Notes under the pieces: model-generated
What the model was told of the DNA's origin: nothing
What the model saw: only the letters and a program-made list of their open reading frames with translations
Database searches by the model: none
Part shown: positions 8,808 to 19,000 of the stretch, in pieces
Position numbering within the stretch: position 1 is the stretch's first letter
Layout: the number at the start of each line of letters is the position of its first letter
Made by a program: the position numbers and the translations under genes
Assembly: GCA_038141425.1 (NCBI GenBank)
Contig: JAYQIC010000011.1
Location: forward strand, 419,515-483,514
Direction: 5' to 3'
DNA from: UBA7985 sp038141425
GTDB lineage: Bacteria > Pseudomonadota > Alphaproteobacteria > UBA7985
Length of the DNA: 64,000 nucleotides

Positions 8808-9356
8808 TTAGGCCTCCTTGCCAATAACAATCATGTCGTCGGAAGCGAAGAAGTACTTCGGCACCGGCAGGTTCGCCGGGGATGGGCCCTTGCGGATCCG
8901 GCCGGACGTATCGAACTGCGAGTTGTGGCAGGGGCAGAAGTAGCCGCCGTATTCGCCACGCTTCTCACCCGCTGCCGTGCCCTGTGGCGGGCAACCCAGG
9001 TGCGGACACTGCAGACGCAGAACCAGCCATTCAGGCCGCTTGACCCGGTCGGCATCGGGCTGAGGGTCGCGCATCGGGCTGGCGTCGTCCGCCACCGCTG
9101 CTGCGATCTCTTCGGCCGTCCGGCGCCGGATAGAATACTTTTTCCGGCCTGCTGTCGCGATAATGCCAGAGCCTTCGGAGATGCCTTCGAGTGAAACCTC
9201 GATGACACCGCCGCCCGCTACGTCACGGGTCGGGGTCATGGTCCGGATCAGTCCGACACCGCCAGCGGCGGCACCAATGCCCGCCATGGTCATGGTGGAC
9301 AGGACGAGGAAATTACGGCGATCCGGGTTTGCGACGTCGTTCGGCGTGTCAGCCAT
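8808..9356 (-). CDS. petA: Ubiquinol-cytochrome c reductase Rieske iron-sulfur subunit
   Basis: 182 residues from Met at 9356 (MADTPNDVANPDRRNFL); the longer frame to 9410 adds 18 residues without family similarity. Twin-Arg DRRNFL followed by one transmembrane helix is the Tat-type anchor. The cluster-binding motifs are CPHLGC and CPCHNSQFD; most homologues have CTHLGC and CPCHGS, so two otherwise common positions differ while all cysteines, histidines and the Ser are kept. First gene of the bc1 operon. Confidence 0.95.
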   Translation of the reverse strand: MADTPNDVANPDRRNFLVLSTMTMAGIGAAAGGVGLIRTMTPTRDVAGGGVIEVSLEGISEGSGIIATAGRKKYSIRRRTAEEIAAAVADDASPMRDPQPDADRVKRPEWLVLRLQCPHLGCPPQGTAAGEKRGEYGGYFCPCHNSQFDTSGRIRKGPSPANLPVPKYFFASDDMIVIGKEA

Positions 9357-9611
9357 TTGCGAAGTCCTTCTTCCTTCAAAGTATGCAACGCCCGAACAGG
9401 TTTTGGGCACTGCGGCGAAGAGTGGTTAACCCACGCTGTCCACCCTGCCCGAAATCCGGTCAGGCGCCAGAGTGACTCAGTGTCACGACCGGCGCGAACA
9501 GCACGATTTTGCACCCCACGAACGATGGTGTGAGACGGCTATACCCAAGCGTCCGTTTAGGGTCTAGCCCCGGTATTCGATAAGCTGTTATTCGTCCTTA
9601 CTGTAACAAGC
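9357..9611. other. Divergent intergenic region petA / trmL
   Basis: 255 bp between the start of petA (minus) and trmL (plus). It must carry promoters for both directions. I see no confident sigma-70 boxes or operator and no gene. Confidence 0.5.
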
Positions 9612-10139
9612 GTGGCCCACGGCCCCACAGACCCGAAAGGCCCCGGTGGATTGTCCTCGAAGCGACCCTCAATCGCCCTTTTTGAACCCGATATTCCACA
9701 GAACGCGGGGGCGATCATGCGGCTCTGCGCCTGTCTCGATCTGCCCCTGCACATCATCGAGCCCTGCGGGTTTCTGCTCGATGACCGCAAACTGCGGCGC
9801 GCGGGCATGGACTACCGGCAGGATACGCAGCTGACGCGGCACGATGACTGGACGGCGTTTACCGATGCTGTGGCACCGGCGCGGCTGATTCTCGCCTCAG
9901 CCCACGCCGCCGATCCGCTGCACGAATTCCGTTTCGCGCCCGGCGATATCATCCTTCTGGGCCGGGAAAGCGCCGGGGCGCCGGACTATGTGCATGCGGC
10001 GTGTCAGCACCGCGTGCGCCTGCCCCTTGCCCCGGGGCAGCGTTCCCTCAATGTAGCGCAGGCGGCTGGCATCTTTGCCTACGAGGCTTGTCGCCAACTT
10101 GATTGGTTCACTGATTTGGGAGACCGCGACCGTGACTGA
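9612..10139 (+). CDS. trmL: tRNA (cytidine/uridine-34 2'-O)-methyltransferase
   Basis: 175-residue SPOUT-class enzyme methylating the wobble ribose of certain Leu tRNAs. Seen: ALFEPDIPQNAGAIMRLCAC (motif 1 with the catalytic region), ILLGRESAGAPD (motif 2) and RSLNVAQAAGI (motif 3 forming the trefoil-knot AdoMet site). It begins with GTG at 9612. Its 3' end overlaps the hemF start by 8 bp, implying translational coupling. Confidence 0.93.
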   Translation: MAHGPTDPKGPGGLSSKRPSIALFEPDIPQNAGAIMRLCACLDLPLHIIEPCGFLLDDRKLRRAGMDYRQDTQLTRHDDWTAFTDAVAPARLILASAHAADPLHEFRFAPGDIILLGRESAGAPDYVHAACQHRVRLPLAPGQRSLNVAQAAGIFAYEACRQLDWFTDLGDRDRD

Positions 10140-11093
10140 GGCCAGCACCAAGGGCGCGACAGCAGCCCCCGAGGCCGACCTGCCCTGGTGGCGGGGGACG
10201 TCGTCGCTTCCTGATGAAGACGCGCTCGCTGAGCGCAAGACACGGGCCGAGGACTGGTTTCGCGGCTTGCGGGATCGGATCTGCGCCGACTTTGAAGGCC
10301 TTGAAGACACCTGCAGCCTCGATCACGCCCAGACCGCTGGCATCGCGCCGGGGCGTTTCCAGCGCAAGGCCTGGTACCGTCCCGATGGCGGTGGCGGCGT
10401 CATGTCGATCATGAAGGGCCGGGTGTTCGAAAAGGTGGGGGTCAACATCTCCGTCGTCTCCGGGCAGTTCAGCCCCGAGTTTGCCAAGTCGATTCCCGGC
10501 GCTGGCGACGACCCCCGGTTTTACGCCGCCGGGATCAGCCTCGTCGCCCACATGCAAAGCCCGCTGGTCCCCGCCGTGCACATGAACACGCGGATGATCA
10601 TCACCACCAAGGGCTGGTTTGGTGGCGGTGCCGACCTCACCCCCATGGTCCCGCACGAGCCAGACACCCAGCACTTTCACGGCACGCTGCAGGCCGCCTG
10701 CGACCAGCACCATGCTGATTACTATCCGGCCTTTCGCGATTGGTGTGACCGCTACTTCTTCCTGCCCCACCGCAATGAGCCGCGCGGTGTCGGGGGGATT
10801 TTCTACGACTATCTCGATACCGGTGACTGGGAGGCGGATTTCGCCCTGACCCGCGACGTGGGGAGGCCTTTCGCAGCGCCTATGTGCCGCTGGTCGAGCG
10901 GCACTACGAGCGACCCTGGACCGATGAGCAGCGCGCTCACCAACTCACCCGTCGGGGCCGCTATGTCGAATTCAACCTGCTGCACGATCGCGGCACGTTG
11001 TTCGGGCTCAAGACGGGCGGCAACGTCGAGGCCATTCTTATGTCGCTGCCCCCGCTGTGGGCTGGGACTGACTTCTTATCGCACCAGAAATGA
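10132..11093 (+). CDS. hemF: Oxygen-dependent coproporphyrinogen III oxidase (frameshifted)
   Basis: Oxidative decarboxylation of coproporphyrinogen III in haem synthesis. GTG at 10132 overlaps the trmL stop. Signatures: WYRPDGGGGVMSIMKGRVFEK region, VSVV-type strand, HMNTRM, WFGGGADLTP and RGVGGIFYDYLD. The frame shifts at a four-G run (10860-10863; five expected), after which AFRSAYVPLV and RRGRYVEFNLLHDRGT continue. The extreme C-terminus (after SLPPLW) is about 15 residues shorter than usual and looks compressed, perhaps by another read error. Confidence 0.92.
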
Positions 11094-11097
11094 CAAA

Positions 11098-11117
11098 GGG
11101 CGGCCCGAGAGCCGCCC
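11098..11117 (+). terminator. Terminator-like hairpin after hemF
   Basis: GGGCGGC (11098-11104) pairs with GCCGCCC (11111-11117) with a six-base loop, flanked by AAA and TT, immediately after the hemF stop. The T tract is short, so strength is uncertain. Confidence 0.6.
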
Positions 11118-11174
11118 CTTGATCTGTTCTCGCTGATCGGTTCGGTGCTTCGATCAGTGCCTTGATTGCCGTCC

Positions 11175-12062
11175 TCAGAACTGTGAGGCGCGGACCTTCT
11201 CCAGCAGGAAGTCGCGGAACACGTTCACCCGCTGGGTCGAGCGCAGCTCTTCGGGGTAAACGAAGAACGCCTGGAACGACGGGCCGGCGACGTCGGGCAG
11301 CACCCGCACGAGGCCTTCGCGTCCTTCGACCATGTAGTCCGGGATCGCGGCGATGCCGGCACCGGCTTCGACCACGTTCCGGATCGCGAAGATATTGTTC
11401 AGCGACATCGACGGGCGACGCTTACCGGTTTCACGGCCTGCGGTTTCCAGCCAGTTCAGGTCCGGGACCGGCGGACGGGTGTCCGTGCCGAAGATAATGA
11501 TGCGGTGCTGGTCCAGATCGTTCAGCGTCGCGGGCGTCCCGTACTCATCGAGGTAGCCCGGCGCTGCGTAGAGGTGGCTGTGCGCCTCGAACAGCGGACG
11601 CTGGATCAGGTCTGGCTGATGCGGTGGGTACAGACGGATTGCGATATCCGCCTGGCGCATCGACAGGTCCAGTTCCTTGTCTTCGAGGATCAGGTGCAGC
11701 TCGATCTCCGGGTACTTGGCCATGAACTCCGCCATCAGCGGGGCGAGCCAGGTGCTGCCCAGAGCTACGGTCGCAGTCACGCGCAGGTCGCCCGACGGTG
11801 AATCCTTGGAATCGCGCAGGCGGGCTTCGACCAGCGAAAGCTTGCCGAAAACTTCGTGCGCGGTGTTGTAGAGAAGTTCGCCCTGCTCGGTGAGGATCAG
11901 GCCTCGGGCATGGCGGTGGAACAGCGTGGTCGACAGGCTTTCTTCCAGAGCAGAAATCTGGCGGCTGACAGCCGACTGACTGAGATTCAGGTCCTCCCCC
12001 GCATGCGTGAAGCTGCCTGCTTCAGCCACGGCGTGAAAGACGCGCAGTTTATCCCAATCCAT
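11175..12062 (-). CDS. LysR-family transcriptional regulator
   Basis: 295 residues. Residues 1-60 form the winged helix-turn-helix (LRVFHAVAEAGSFTHAGEDL, LSQSAVSRQISALE), followed by the periplasmic-binding-like effector domain (SGDLRVTATVALGSTWLAPL). Typical LTTR length. The target is not evident: neighbours are hemF (convergent) and an XRE regulator, with no divergent metabolic gene. Confident family, unknown regulon. Confidence 0.93.
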   Translation of the reverse strand: MDWDKLRVFHAVAEAGSFTHAGEDLNLSQSAVSRQISALEESLSTTLFHRHARGLILTEQGELLYNTAHEVFGKLSLVEARLRDSKDSPSGDLRVTATVALGSTWLAPLMAEFMAKYPEIELHLILEDKELDLSMRQADIAIRLYPPHQPDLIQRPLFEAHSHLYAAPGYLDEYGTPATLNDLDQHRIIIFGTDTRPPVPDLNWLETAGRETGKRRPSMSLNNIFAIRNVVEAGAGIAAIPDYMVEGREGLVRVLPDVAGPSFQAFFVYPEELRSTQRVNVFRDFLLEKVRASQF

Positions 12063-12258
12063 GGGTTATCCTTCAGTAACGCTACAAAAGAGGGCGTCCG
12101 ACAGCCGGAGCCCTGCTTTTTTTGCATGGCTTAAGGCATAAAAGTCAAACTTAAATCGCTGAATTTCCTAAGTTTACAACCAGAACGGCGAAAACAGCCT
12201 CTGCGTATGCCTTAATCTGATAATGTTATGCTTTCTCTGGTGATCTCAGCCTTCGGCC

Positions 12259-12306
12259 GGTGTTCAGACAAAGGGGTATCCAGATAAAAGGGTGTCCAGA
12301 CAAAAA
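12259..12306 (+). repeat. Three 16-bp direct repeats
   Basis: Three adjacent copies of GGTGTCCAGACAAAAG-like sequence at 12259-12273, 12275-12290 and 12291-12306. They lie in the 329-bp spacer between the two regulator genes, directly against the XRE terminator. No gene is seen in this spacer. They could be operator-like or merely slippage products. Confidence 0.65.
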
Positions 12307-12338
12307 GAGGCCAGGGAACGCGATAGGTTCCCGGCCTC
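12307..12338 (-). terminator. Rho-independent terminator after the XRE gene
   Basis: GAGGCC (12307-12312) and GGGAAC pair with GTTCCC and GGCCTC (12327-12338), with one bulged A and a seven-base loop; on the minus strand it is followed by TTTTT. About 55 bp after the XRE stop. Confidence 0.85.
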
Positions 12339-12391
12339 TCTGGTTGATCAGGGCTGATCGCGGAGATCAGCCCGATGGGGTTTGGGTTGGG

Positions 12392-12865
12392 TCAGAGACC
12401 CAGTGAGTCCAGCGCTTCAGCAGACTCATCGGCGTCGCTGCCCGACAGTGCCTTGACCAGAGCGTAGACCCGGCGGCGGACGATCGGATGGCTGATCTTG
12501 TAGTAGGACCGGACCAGCTCCAGCGTTTCACGCTTGGCGAAGGGGTCCTGCCCATCCGGCGTGTCATGATTGTGGTCGTTGTCAGACGGGCGCTGCCCGC
12601 CGATCACATCGTCGGTCATGCCTTCGTAGAAGTACGAGACCTGGACATCGAGGATGCGGCCGAGTTCGTAGAGACGGCTTGCGGAAATCCGGTTGGTGCC
12701 ACGCTCATATTTCTGAACCTGCTGGAAGGAAAGGTTCAGCTCGTCGCCCAGCGCTTCCTGGGACATGCCGAGCAGGGTGCGGCGCAGGCGCAGGCGCTCG
12801 CCCACGTAAGCATCGATGGCGTGAGGGGAGCGGGCGGACACACCTTTGCGGAGAGCGTCATTCAT
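12392..12865 (-). CDS. XRE-family helix-turn-helix regulator
   Basis: 157 residues. The Cro/CI-type HTH occupies about residues 20-75 (GERLRLRRTLLGMSQEALGD, FQQVQKYERGTNRISASRL). The C-terminal half (ETLELVRSYYKISHPIVRRR) matches the single-domain XRE regulators conserved across alphaproteobacteria. A His/Asp-rich linker (NDHNHD) joins the parts. Followed by its own terminator; no partner gene adjacent. Confidence 0.88.
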   Translation of the reverse strand: MNDALRKGVSARSPHAIDAYVGERLRLRRTLLGMSQEALGDELNLSFQQVQKYERGTNRISASRLYELGRILDVQVSYFYEGMTDDVIGGQRPSDNDHNHDTPDGQDPFAKRETLELVRSYYKISHPIVRRRVYALVKALSGSDADESAEALDSLGL

Positions 12866-13165
12866 GCCGTTGTCTCTTTCTATTCGTGTTGATCTGCGGT
12901 CAGTGACGGCGTCGGCGCGTTGTTGTCGGGCTGTTCACAGAGTCTGCTTAACACTTGCAGGTGTCGTAAGCACTGACGCCTTCGCGCAAGCCCTAGTCGA
13001 GTGTTGAGTAGCCTTTGCACCCATGAGAGGCAACCTGTTAGTCGTTTTTCAGGGTATTTGCCCAAGTTACGGTGAAACATCTTAACCAAAATGAAAAAAT
13101 AAAATCATTTTGACTGGAGGAATGACATTTTTGGACGTTCTGGGGTCATGTGCGGCCTCTAAAGA
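12866..13165. other. Gene-free, AT-richer spacer upstream of the SOS cassette
   Basis: 300 bp with no convincing reading frame on either strand. It contains A-rich runs (around 13085-13110) and leads into the LexA boxes. It probably carries the XRE promoter on the minus strand; I could not place its boxes with confidence. Confidence 0.5.
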
Positions 13166-13180
13166 GAACAAAAAAAGAAC
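13166..13180 (+). promoter_or_regulatory. LexA (SOS) box 1, GAAC-N7-GAAC
   Basis: GAAC (13166-13169), seven A (13170-13176), GAAC (13177-13180): an exact match to the direct-repeat LexA operator of alphaproteobacteria (GTTC-N7-GTTC on the other strand). It sits just upstream of the putative -35 of imuA-imuB-dnaE2, the classic SOS mutagenesis cassette. Confidence 0.88.
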
Positions 13181-13187
13181 TTTTTAG

Positions 13188-13217
13188 TTGACCCCAATCC
13201 GAATCACCCCGTAGAGA
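13188..13217 (+). promoter_or_regulatory. Putative promoter of imuA-imuB-dnaE2
   Basis: TTGACC (13188-13193) and TAGAGA (13212-13217) with an 18-bp spacer, lying between the two LexA boxes. Placement between operators supports it; the -10 is weak. Confidence 0.5.
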
Positions 13218-13222
13218 GTTTG

Positions 13223-13237
13223 GAACAAAAAGAGTAC
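13223..13237 (+). promoter_or_regulatory. LexA box 2 (one mismatch), GAAC-N7-GTAC
   Basis: GAAC (13223-13226), AAAAAGA, GTAC (13234-13237). One base off consensus, 57 bp after box 1 and overlapping the expected transcription start, so a bound repressor would block initiation. Confidence 0.65.
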
Positions 13238-13301
13238 AAACATCTGTCCGGCCTCGCATTTCAAAAGCCACGGGCAGTCTGAACGGAAAAGCTCCGCCAC
13301 C

Positions 13302-14309
13302 ATGGCAGACCCCCTGACTGAGCGTCATCAACCCGCGCATACGCTTGATTCACTGCGCGCCCTGATCGCGCGGGTCGAGCAGCGCCCGGCGCCAAAGCTC
13401 GCCCGCCCCGTCGCAGAGCAGGCTGCTGCGCGGCCGCCGCTGCTGCCCTTCGAGATCGGTGATGTCGACGCGGCGCTACAGGGGGGGCTTGCCTACGACT
13501 GCCTGCAGGAAGTGCTGCCGGCGCGCACGGAATGGGATGACGGCCTGACCACGGCGTTCTGCGCGAGCCTGCTGATTCGTCGTCGGCAGGAAGAGCAGCG
13601 TGATCAGCCCGGCCGCAATGAACCGGCGCCGCTGTTCTGGATCGCTCAGCATGATACGGCCGGGGCAGGGCTGTCGGCGCAGGGGCTGGTCAGTCTCGGG
13701 CTGGACCCACAGGCGCTGTGGCTGGTTCAGGTGCGTAACGACAGCGAAGCGCTCTGGGCCTTCGAGGAGGTGCTCGACCACCCCGATGCTCTCGGGGTGG
13801 TGTGCGAGCTGTGCCAGCTGGAGTTGGCGCAATCCCACCGCCTTAACCTCAAGGCCGCTGAAACGGCGCGGGAAGACCGGGGCCGGTTGCTGCTCGCCCT
13901 GCGTCGGCACAAGGGTGCCCGCCGCCCGCAGGCCAACCCGACCGCAGCGGTAACACGCTGGCGACTGGCGTCGATCCCGCCGCACTTGCTCGCCCCCAAC
14001 GGGAGGGGGTAGACGCGCGTGGCCCCCGATCAGCTCTCACGCCGCCCGGCGCCCGACGCGGCCGCCCTGAGCCTCGGACCGCGGGACGGACCGGAGCACC
14101 AGAACACCGAAAGCGGTCAGGACAGTACATCCAGGCCGCCTTCGCCGCCGCCGCTGCTCCGACCGCTGAACCGCGTGCGCTGGCGTGCCGAAATGTTCCG
14201 TCAGCGGGGCCGAGCGCCCGCTTCCTGGTTGCTGGAGTGGTCCTATGAGACGCATGGTTTCCGTCGTTTGTCCGAGCTTTGCACTGTGGGCACAGCAGCG
14301 CCGGATTGA
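13302..14309 (+). CDS. imuA: ImuA (SulA/RecA-like) mutagenesis accessory protein (disrupted)
   Basis: First gene of the ImuA-ImuB-DnaE2 translesion cassette. The N-terminal 236 codons (13302-14012) show the RecA/SulA-like fold region (PFEIGDVDAALQGGLAYDCL, LFWIAQHDTAGAGLS, RRHKGARRP, TRWRLASIP). An in-frame TAG at 14010 follows a G run. The same frame then continues with RVRWRAEMFRQRGRAP and ASWLLEWSYETH, the usual ImuA C-terminus, up to 14309, overlapping imuB by 65 bp. I infer one gene, broken by paired indels or a stop error near 14003-14030. Confidence 0.82.
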
Positions 14310-16094
14310 TCCGGCTGACCCTCTGGTGCTGACGGTTGAGCAGCGCAATCTGGTGCTGGTCCACGACGCCAGTCCGGCGGCCCGTGCGGCCGGGGCGGCG
14401 CCGGGACAGCCGCTGACCGATGCCCGCGCGCTGGTGCCGAAGCTGAAGTCTGTCGCCCTCGACCCGGCGCGGATCACGGCGGGCTGGCACCGCGTTGCAC
14501 ACTGGCTCACCCGCTACACGCCCCTGGTGGCGCTGGACCCCGCAACCCCGCCGACCGGCATGGGGGGCAGCGCCGGGTTCATGCTCGATATCTCCGGCTG
14601 CGCGCACCTCTTCGGCGGTGAGGCGGGGCTGCTGCAGGATCTCTCGGCCCGGGTCGGTCAGTGGGGACTGGGGCTGCGGGCGGCCATGGCCGATACCCCG
14701 CTGGCTGCCTGGGGACTGGCGCGCTACGGCGGGCAACCGCTGCTGTGCGTCCCGCCGGGGGAAAACCGCGCTGCGCTCTATCCCCTGCCAGTGACGGCGC
14801 TGAACCTGCCTGAGCCAACCATTGAAGCGCTGGACCGGCTTGGCCTGCGCCAGATCGGGGATCTGGTGGCGCTCGACCGTAAGGCGCTGGGACAGCGGTT
14901 CTCGGAGAAACTCAACCGCAAGCAAGCGGCCGCGCAGGGGGTGAGCGCTGACCGGCTGCTCGACGCCCTCGACCGGGCGACGGGGCAGCGGGCGGATGTC
15001 ATTGACCCACTGCTGCCCGCGGCGTCCTATGCCGCCCGCACACTCTTCCCCGAGCCCATCGGCACGGCTGAGGCCATCGAACAGGCGCTGATCGATCTGA
15101 TGGCGGTGGTGCTGCCCATGGTCCGGCGCGCGGGGCAGGGGTGCGTATCGCGCTGGTAACGCTCTACGGTGTCGACGGCAGCCGCCGCGATTTTCGCATG
15201 CGCTTTCACCGGCCAACCCGCGACCCGGGGCTGGTGCTGCGGCTGTTCCGGGAGCAGACCGAGACCCTCGACGTCGGCTTCGGGCTCGATGCCGTCGGCC
15301 TCGCCGTGCAGCGGGCCGAGGTCGTGCCCGAGCAGCAGGACAGCCTGCTCAGCCACACCGAACCGGGCGCGCATCATCCTGTGCTCGACCGGTTGAGCAA
15401 CCGTCTGGGGGAGGCGGCCGTGAGCCGCCCAACCTTGCTGGCACGGCATGCCCCACGACAGGGCGAGATCCGGCAGGGGGTCGAGGCGGCCCTGTCGGGG
15501 CAGGGCGGTGGCATCGGTGGTGCCCCCGGTGATCAGTCGTCGGCTGAGCTGGCCCGGCAGCGGGCCGCCGCTGCGCTGGATCAGGACTTCGGCGACCCGG
15601 AAATCGCCCGGCAGGCTGGCCTGAACCGGCCTGCACCGCCCCGACCGCTGATCCTTTTTCCCCGACCGCAGCCGGTTAAGCTGCTGGACCCGCAGCCGCT
15701 GGTCAGTGGCCTGCGCCCACCACGGCGCTTCGAGTGGCGACGGCAGCAGCACCGGCTGGTCGCCTGGCGTGGCCCCGAGCGGCTGACCCCGGCGTGGTGG
15801 GAGCAGCCCAACGGCCATCTGGGCAGCCTTAATGCCGCTGAAAATACCGATGGAGACAGCGGTGAAAACAGCGGTGAACGTGCTGCTGGTGGGGACGCCG
15901 CCCAAACAGCCGGAAAACCCGCAAACCGCCAGCCCGTAACCCGCGACTTCTTCCACGTCGAAGACGCCGAGGGGCGGCAGCTGTGGATGGCCCGCACCTG
16001 CAGCAGCCCCGACGCGCCCTTCGGTGATCGCGCGGGGCAGGCCGACCGCCACCCGTCGCGGGTGCAGTGGACGGTCGAAGGCCTGTTCGCATGA
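14245..16094 (+). CDS. imuB: ImuB, catalytically degenerate Y-family polymerase homologue (frameshifted)
   Basis: Adaptor that links the beta clamp and DnaE2 during SOS mutagenesis. ATG at 14245 (MRRMVSVVCPSFALWAQQRR) is inside the imuA tail. The palm region lacks the DxD/DE metal ligands of active DinB enzymes, as expected for ImuB, while VHDASPAARAAGAAPGQPL and GGSAGFMLDISGCAHLFGGE are family features. The frame shifts at a four-G run (15138-15141; five expected: GQGVRIALV). Ends at 16094 with an ATGA overlap into dnaE2. Confidence 0.9.
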
Positions 16095-19000
16095 CGACCG
16101 TGATCCCCCCTGCTGATCTTTCTCCGGCTGATCTTTCTGGCCGGGTCGACAGGCTGAGGCTGGCCGATGCGCTGGCCGAACCGCGCGTGCTGCCCAGCCG
16201 CCGCCCGGCCTACGTCGAGCTGCAGGCCAGTTCCAACTTTTCGTTTCTGCGCGGGGCCAGCCACGCCGACGAGCTGGCGCTGACCGCCGGGGTTTTGGGG
16301 CTGCAGGGGCTGGCCGTCACCGACCGCAATTCCATGGCCGGGGTGGTGCGGGCGCACGTGGCCTGCCGCGACGCGGGCCTGCGCTATATCGTCGGTTGTC
16401 GGCTCGACCTGATCTGCGATGCCCGCCCCGAGACCAGCGGTGAGCGCCGCCGCACCCGCGTGACCCGGACCCAGGCGCGCAAGCCTGCCGGGACCGAGCG
16501 GGTCGCGACCGAGGCGCTGGTCGAACCCCGCGACGCCCGCCCGGGGCTGTCGTTTCTGGCCTACCCCACCGACCGCGCGGCCTATGGACGGCTCTGCCAG
16601 CTGCTGACCCTCGGGCGACGGCGGGCGCCCAAGGGCGAGTGCTTCATCGACCTCGACGATCTGCTTGCCCACGCCGATGGGCTGATCCTGATCGCGCTGC
16701 CGCCCCCGGTGATCGACCAGGCCTTCGTGCTGACCCTGCTCGACCTGCAGCCGCGCTGGCAGGGGCGGCTGTATCTGGGCGCGCACCATCACCTCTGCGG
16801 TGACGACGATGCCCGGCTGTCACAGCTGGCGGCGCTGGCGGCGCGGGCCTCGACCCCGCTGGTTGCGCTCAACGACGTGCACTTCCACGTGCGCAGCCGC
16901 AAACCGCTGCAGGACGTGCTGACCTGTATCCGCCATGGCTGTACCATCGACACCGTCGGCACCCGGCTGTTCCCCAACGCCGAGCGCTGCCTCAAGACCC
17001 CGCACGAGATGGCGCTGCTGTTCGCCGACTATCCTGATGCGCTGGCGCGGACGGTGGAGATCGCCGGGCGCTGCGGGTTTTCGCTCGACGAGCTGGCGTA
17101 CGAGTACCCGGATGAGCTGACGCAGGCTGGCCGCACCCCGGCAGAGGAGCTGCGCCACCTCGCCTACGAAGGCGCGCACCGGCGCTATGGCGAGACCGTG
17201 CCGGAGACGGTGGTGCGCAACATCGAGCACGAGCTGGCGCTGATCGGTGAGCTGTCCTACGAGCCCTATTTTCTTACGGTCTACGACATCGTGCGCTTTG
17301 CCCGTTCACGGGGGATCCTGTGCCAGGGGCGGGGCTCGGCGGCGAACTCCACGGTCTGCTTCTGCCTCGGTATCACGGCGGTCGACCCGGCGCGGATGGA
17401 TCTGCTGTTCGAGCGCTTTATCTCCGCCGCACGCGATGAGCCGCCGGATATCGACGTCGACTTTGAGCACGAGCGCCGCGAGGAGGTGATCCAGTACATC
17501 TACAGCAAGTATGGTCGTGACCGGGCGGGGTTGGCGGCGACGGTCATCAGCTACCGCACGCGCGGTGCGGTCCGCGACGTCGGCAAGGCGCTGGGGCTGT
17601 CCGGAAGACGCCATCGCCGCGATCAGCTCCAACATTTCCGGGTGGAACGAGAGCCGCGCCGGCCCGCGGCCGAAGTCTGCTACCGGTCCCGGTGACGGGG
17701 GCAAGGACAGTGGAGACAGCAAGAGCCGCAACGGCAAGGGCCGGTCCGACCGCCAGACCCTCGCCCACGAGCGGCTGGGCGAGATCGGCCTCGACGTCGC
17801 CTCGCCGCGTCTGGCCATGGCGCTCGACCTGATCGAGCAGATCCGCGGCTTTCCCCGGCACCTGTCCCAGCACGTCGGCGGCTTCGTGCTCACCCGTGGC
17901 CCGCTCTCCGACTACGTGCCGATCGAGAACGCCGCCATGCAGGACCGCACCGTGATCGAGTGGGACAAGGACGACCTCGAAGCGCTGGGGTTGATGAAGA
18001 TCGACGTGCTGGCGCTGGGCATGCTGTCGTGCATGCGCCGCTGCTTCGAGCTGCTCGAACAGCACTACGGCGAACGGCATTCGCTGGCGAGCATCCCGGC
18101 GGAAGACCCGGCGGTCTACGAGATGCTGTCGCGGGGAGATTCGCTGGGTGTGTTTCAGGTCGAAAGCCGGGCGCAGATGAACATGCTGCCCCGGCTCAGG
18201 CCCCGCACCTTCTACGATCTGGTGGTCGAGGTCGCTATCGTCCGGCCCGGGCCGATCCAGGGCGACATGGTCCACCCTACCTGCGCCGCCGCAACGGCGA
18301 GGAGCCGGTGGAGTTTCCGTCGGCCGAGCTCGAGGGCGTGCTGGGCAAGACCCTCGGTGTGCCGCTGTTCCAGGAGCAGGCGATGAAGATCGCCATCGTC
18401 GCGGCCGGCTTCACCCCGAGTGAGGCCGACCAGCTGCGCCGGGCCATGGCGACCTTCAAGAAGGGCGGCATGCTGCATCGTTTCGGCGACAAGCTGCGCG
18501 AGGGCATGGCGGCGCGGGGCTACGACCCGGCCTTTGCTGACCGGTGTTTCAAGCAGATCGAGGGCTTTGGCAGCTATGGCTTTCCCGAGAGCCACGCGGC
18601 GTCCTTCGCCCTGCTTGTCTACACCAGTTCGTGGATGAAGAAGCACTACCCTGAGGTCTTCGCCTGCGCCCTGCTCAACGCCCAGCCCATGGGGTTCTAT
18701 GCCCCCGCCCAGATCATCCGTGACGCGCAGGAGCACGGGGTCGAGGTGCTGCCGCCCGACGTCAATGCCTCCGACTGGGACAACAGCCTCGCCTTTCCCA
18801 GCGGTCGCCCGGTGGGGCTCAACGGGGGTGCCAGCCGGGGTAGCAGTGGGGTCGCAGGGGGCTGCCGTCTTCGTCGCGGTGGCCGGACGTTCAGCCCCGG
18901 CCCTACGCCATCCGGCTGGGGCTGCGGCAGGTCAAGGGGCTGTCGGAGGACGAGGCCCGCCGGATCGTTGCCGCGCGCGATAACGGCTATCCGGACATGC

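Noticed and set aside
13146..13340. 64-residue minus-strand frame over the LexA boxes
   Set aside because: Overlaps the SOS promoter and imuA start and has no features.
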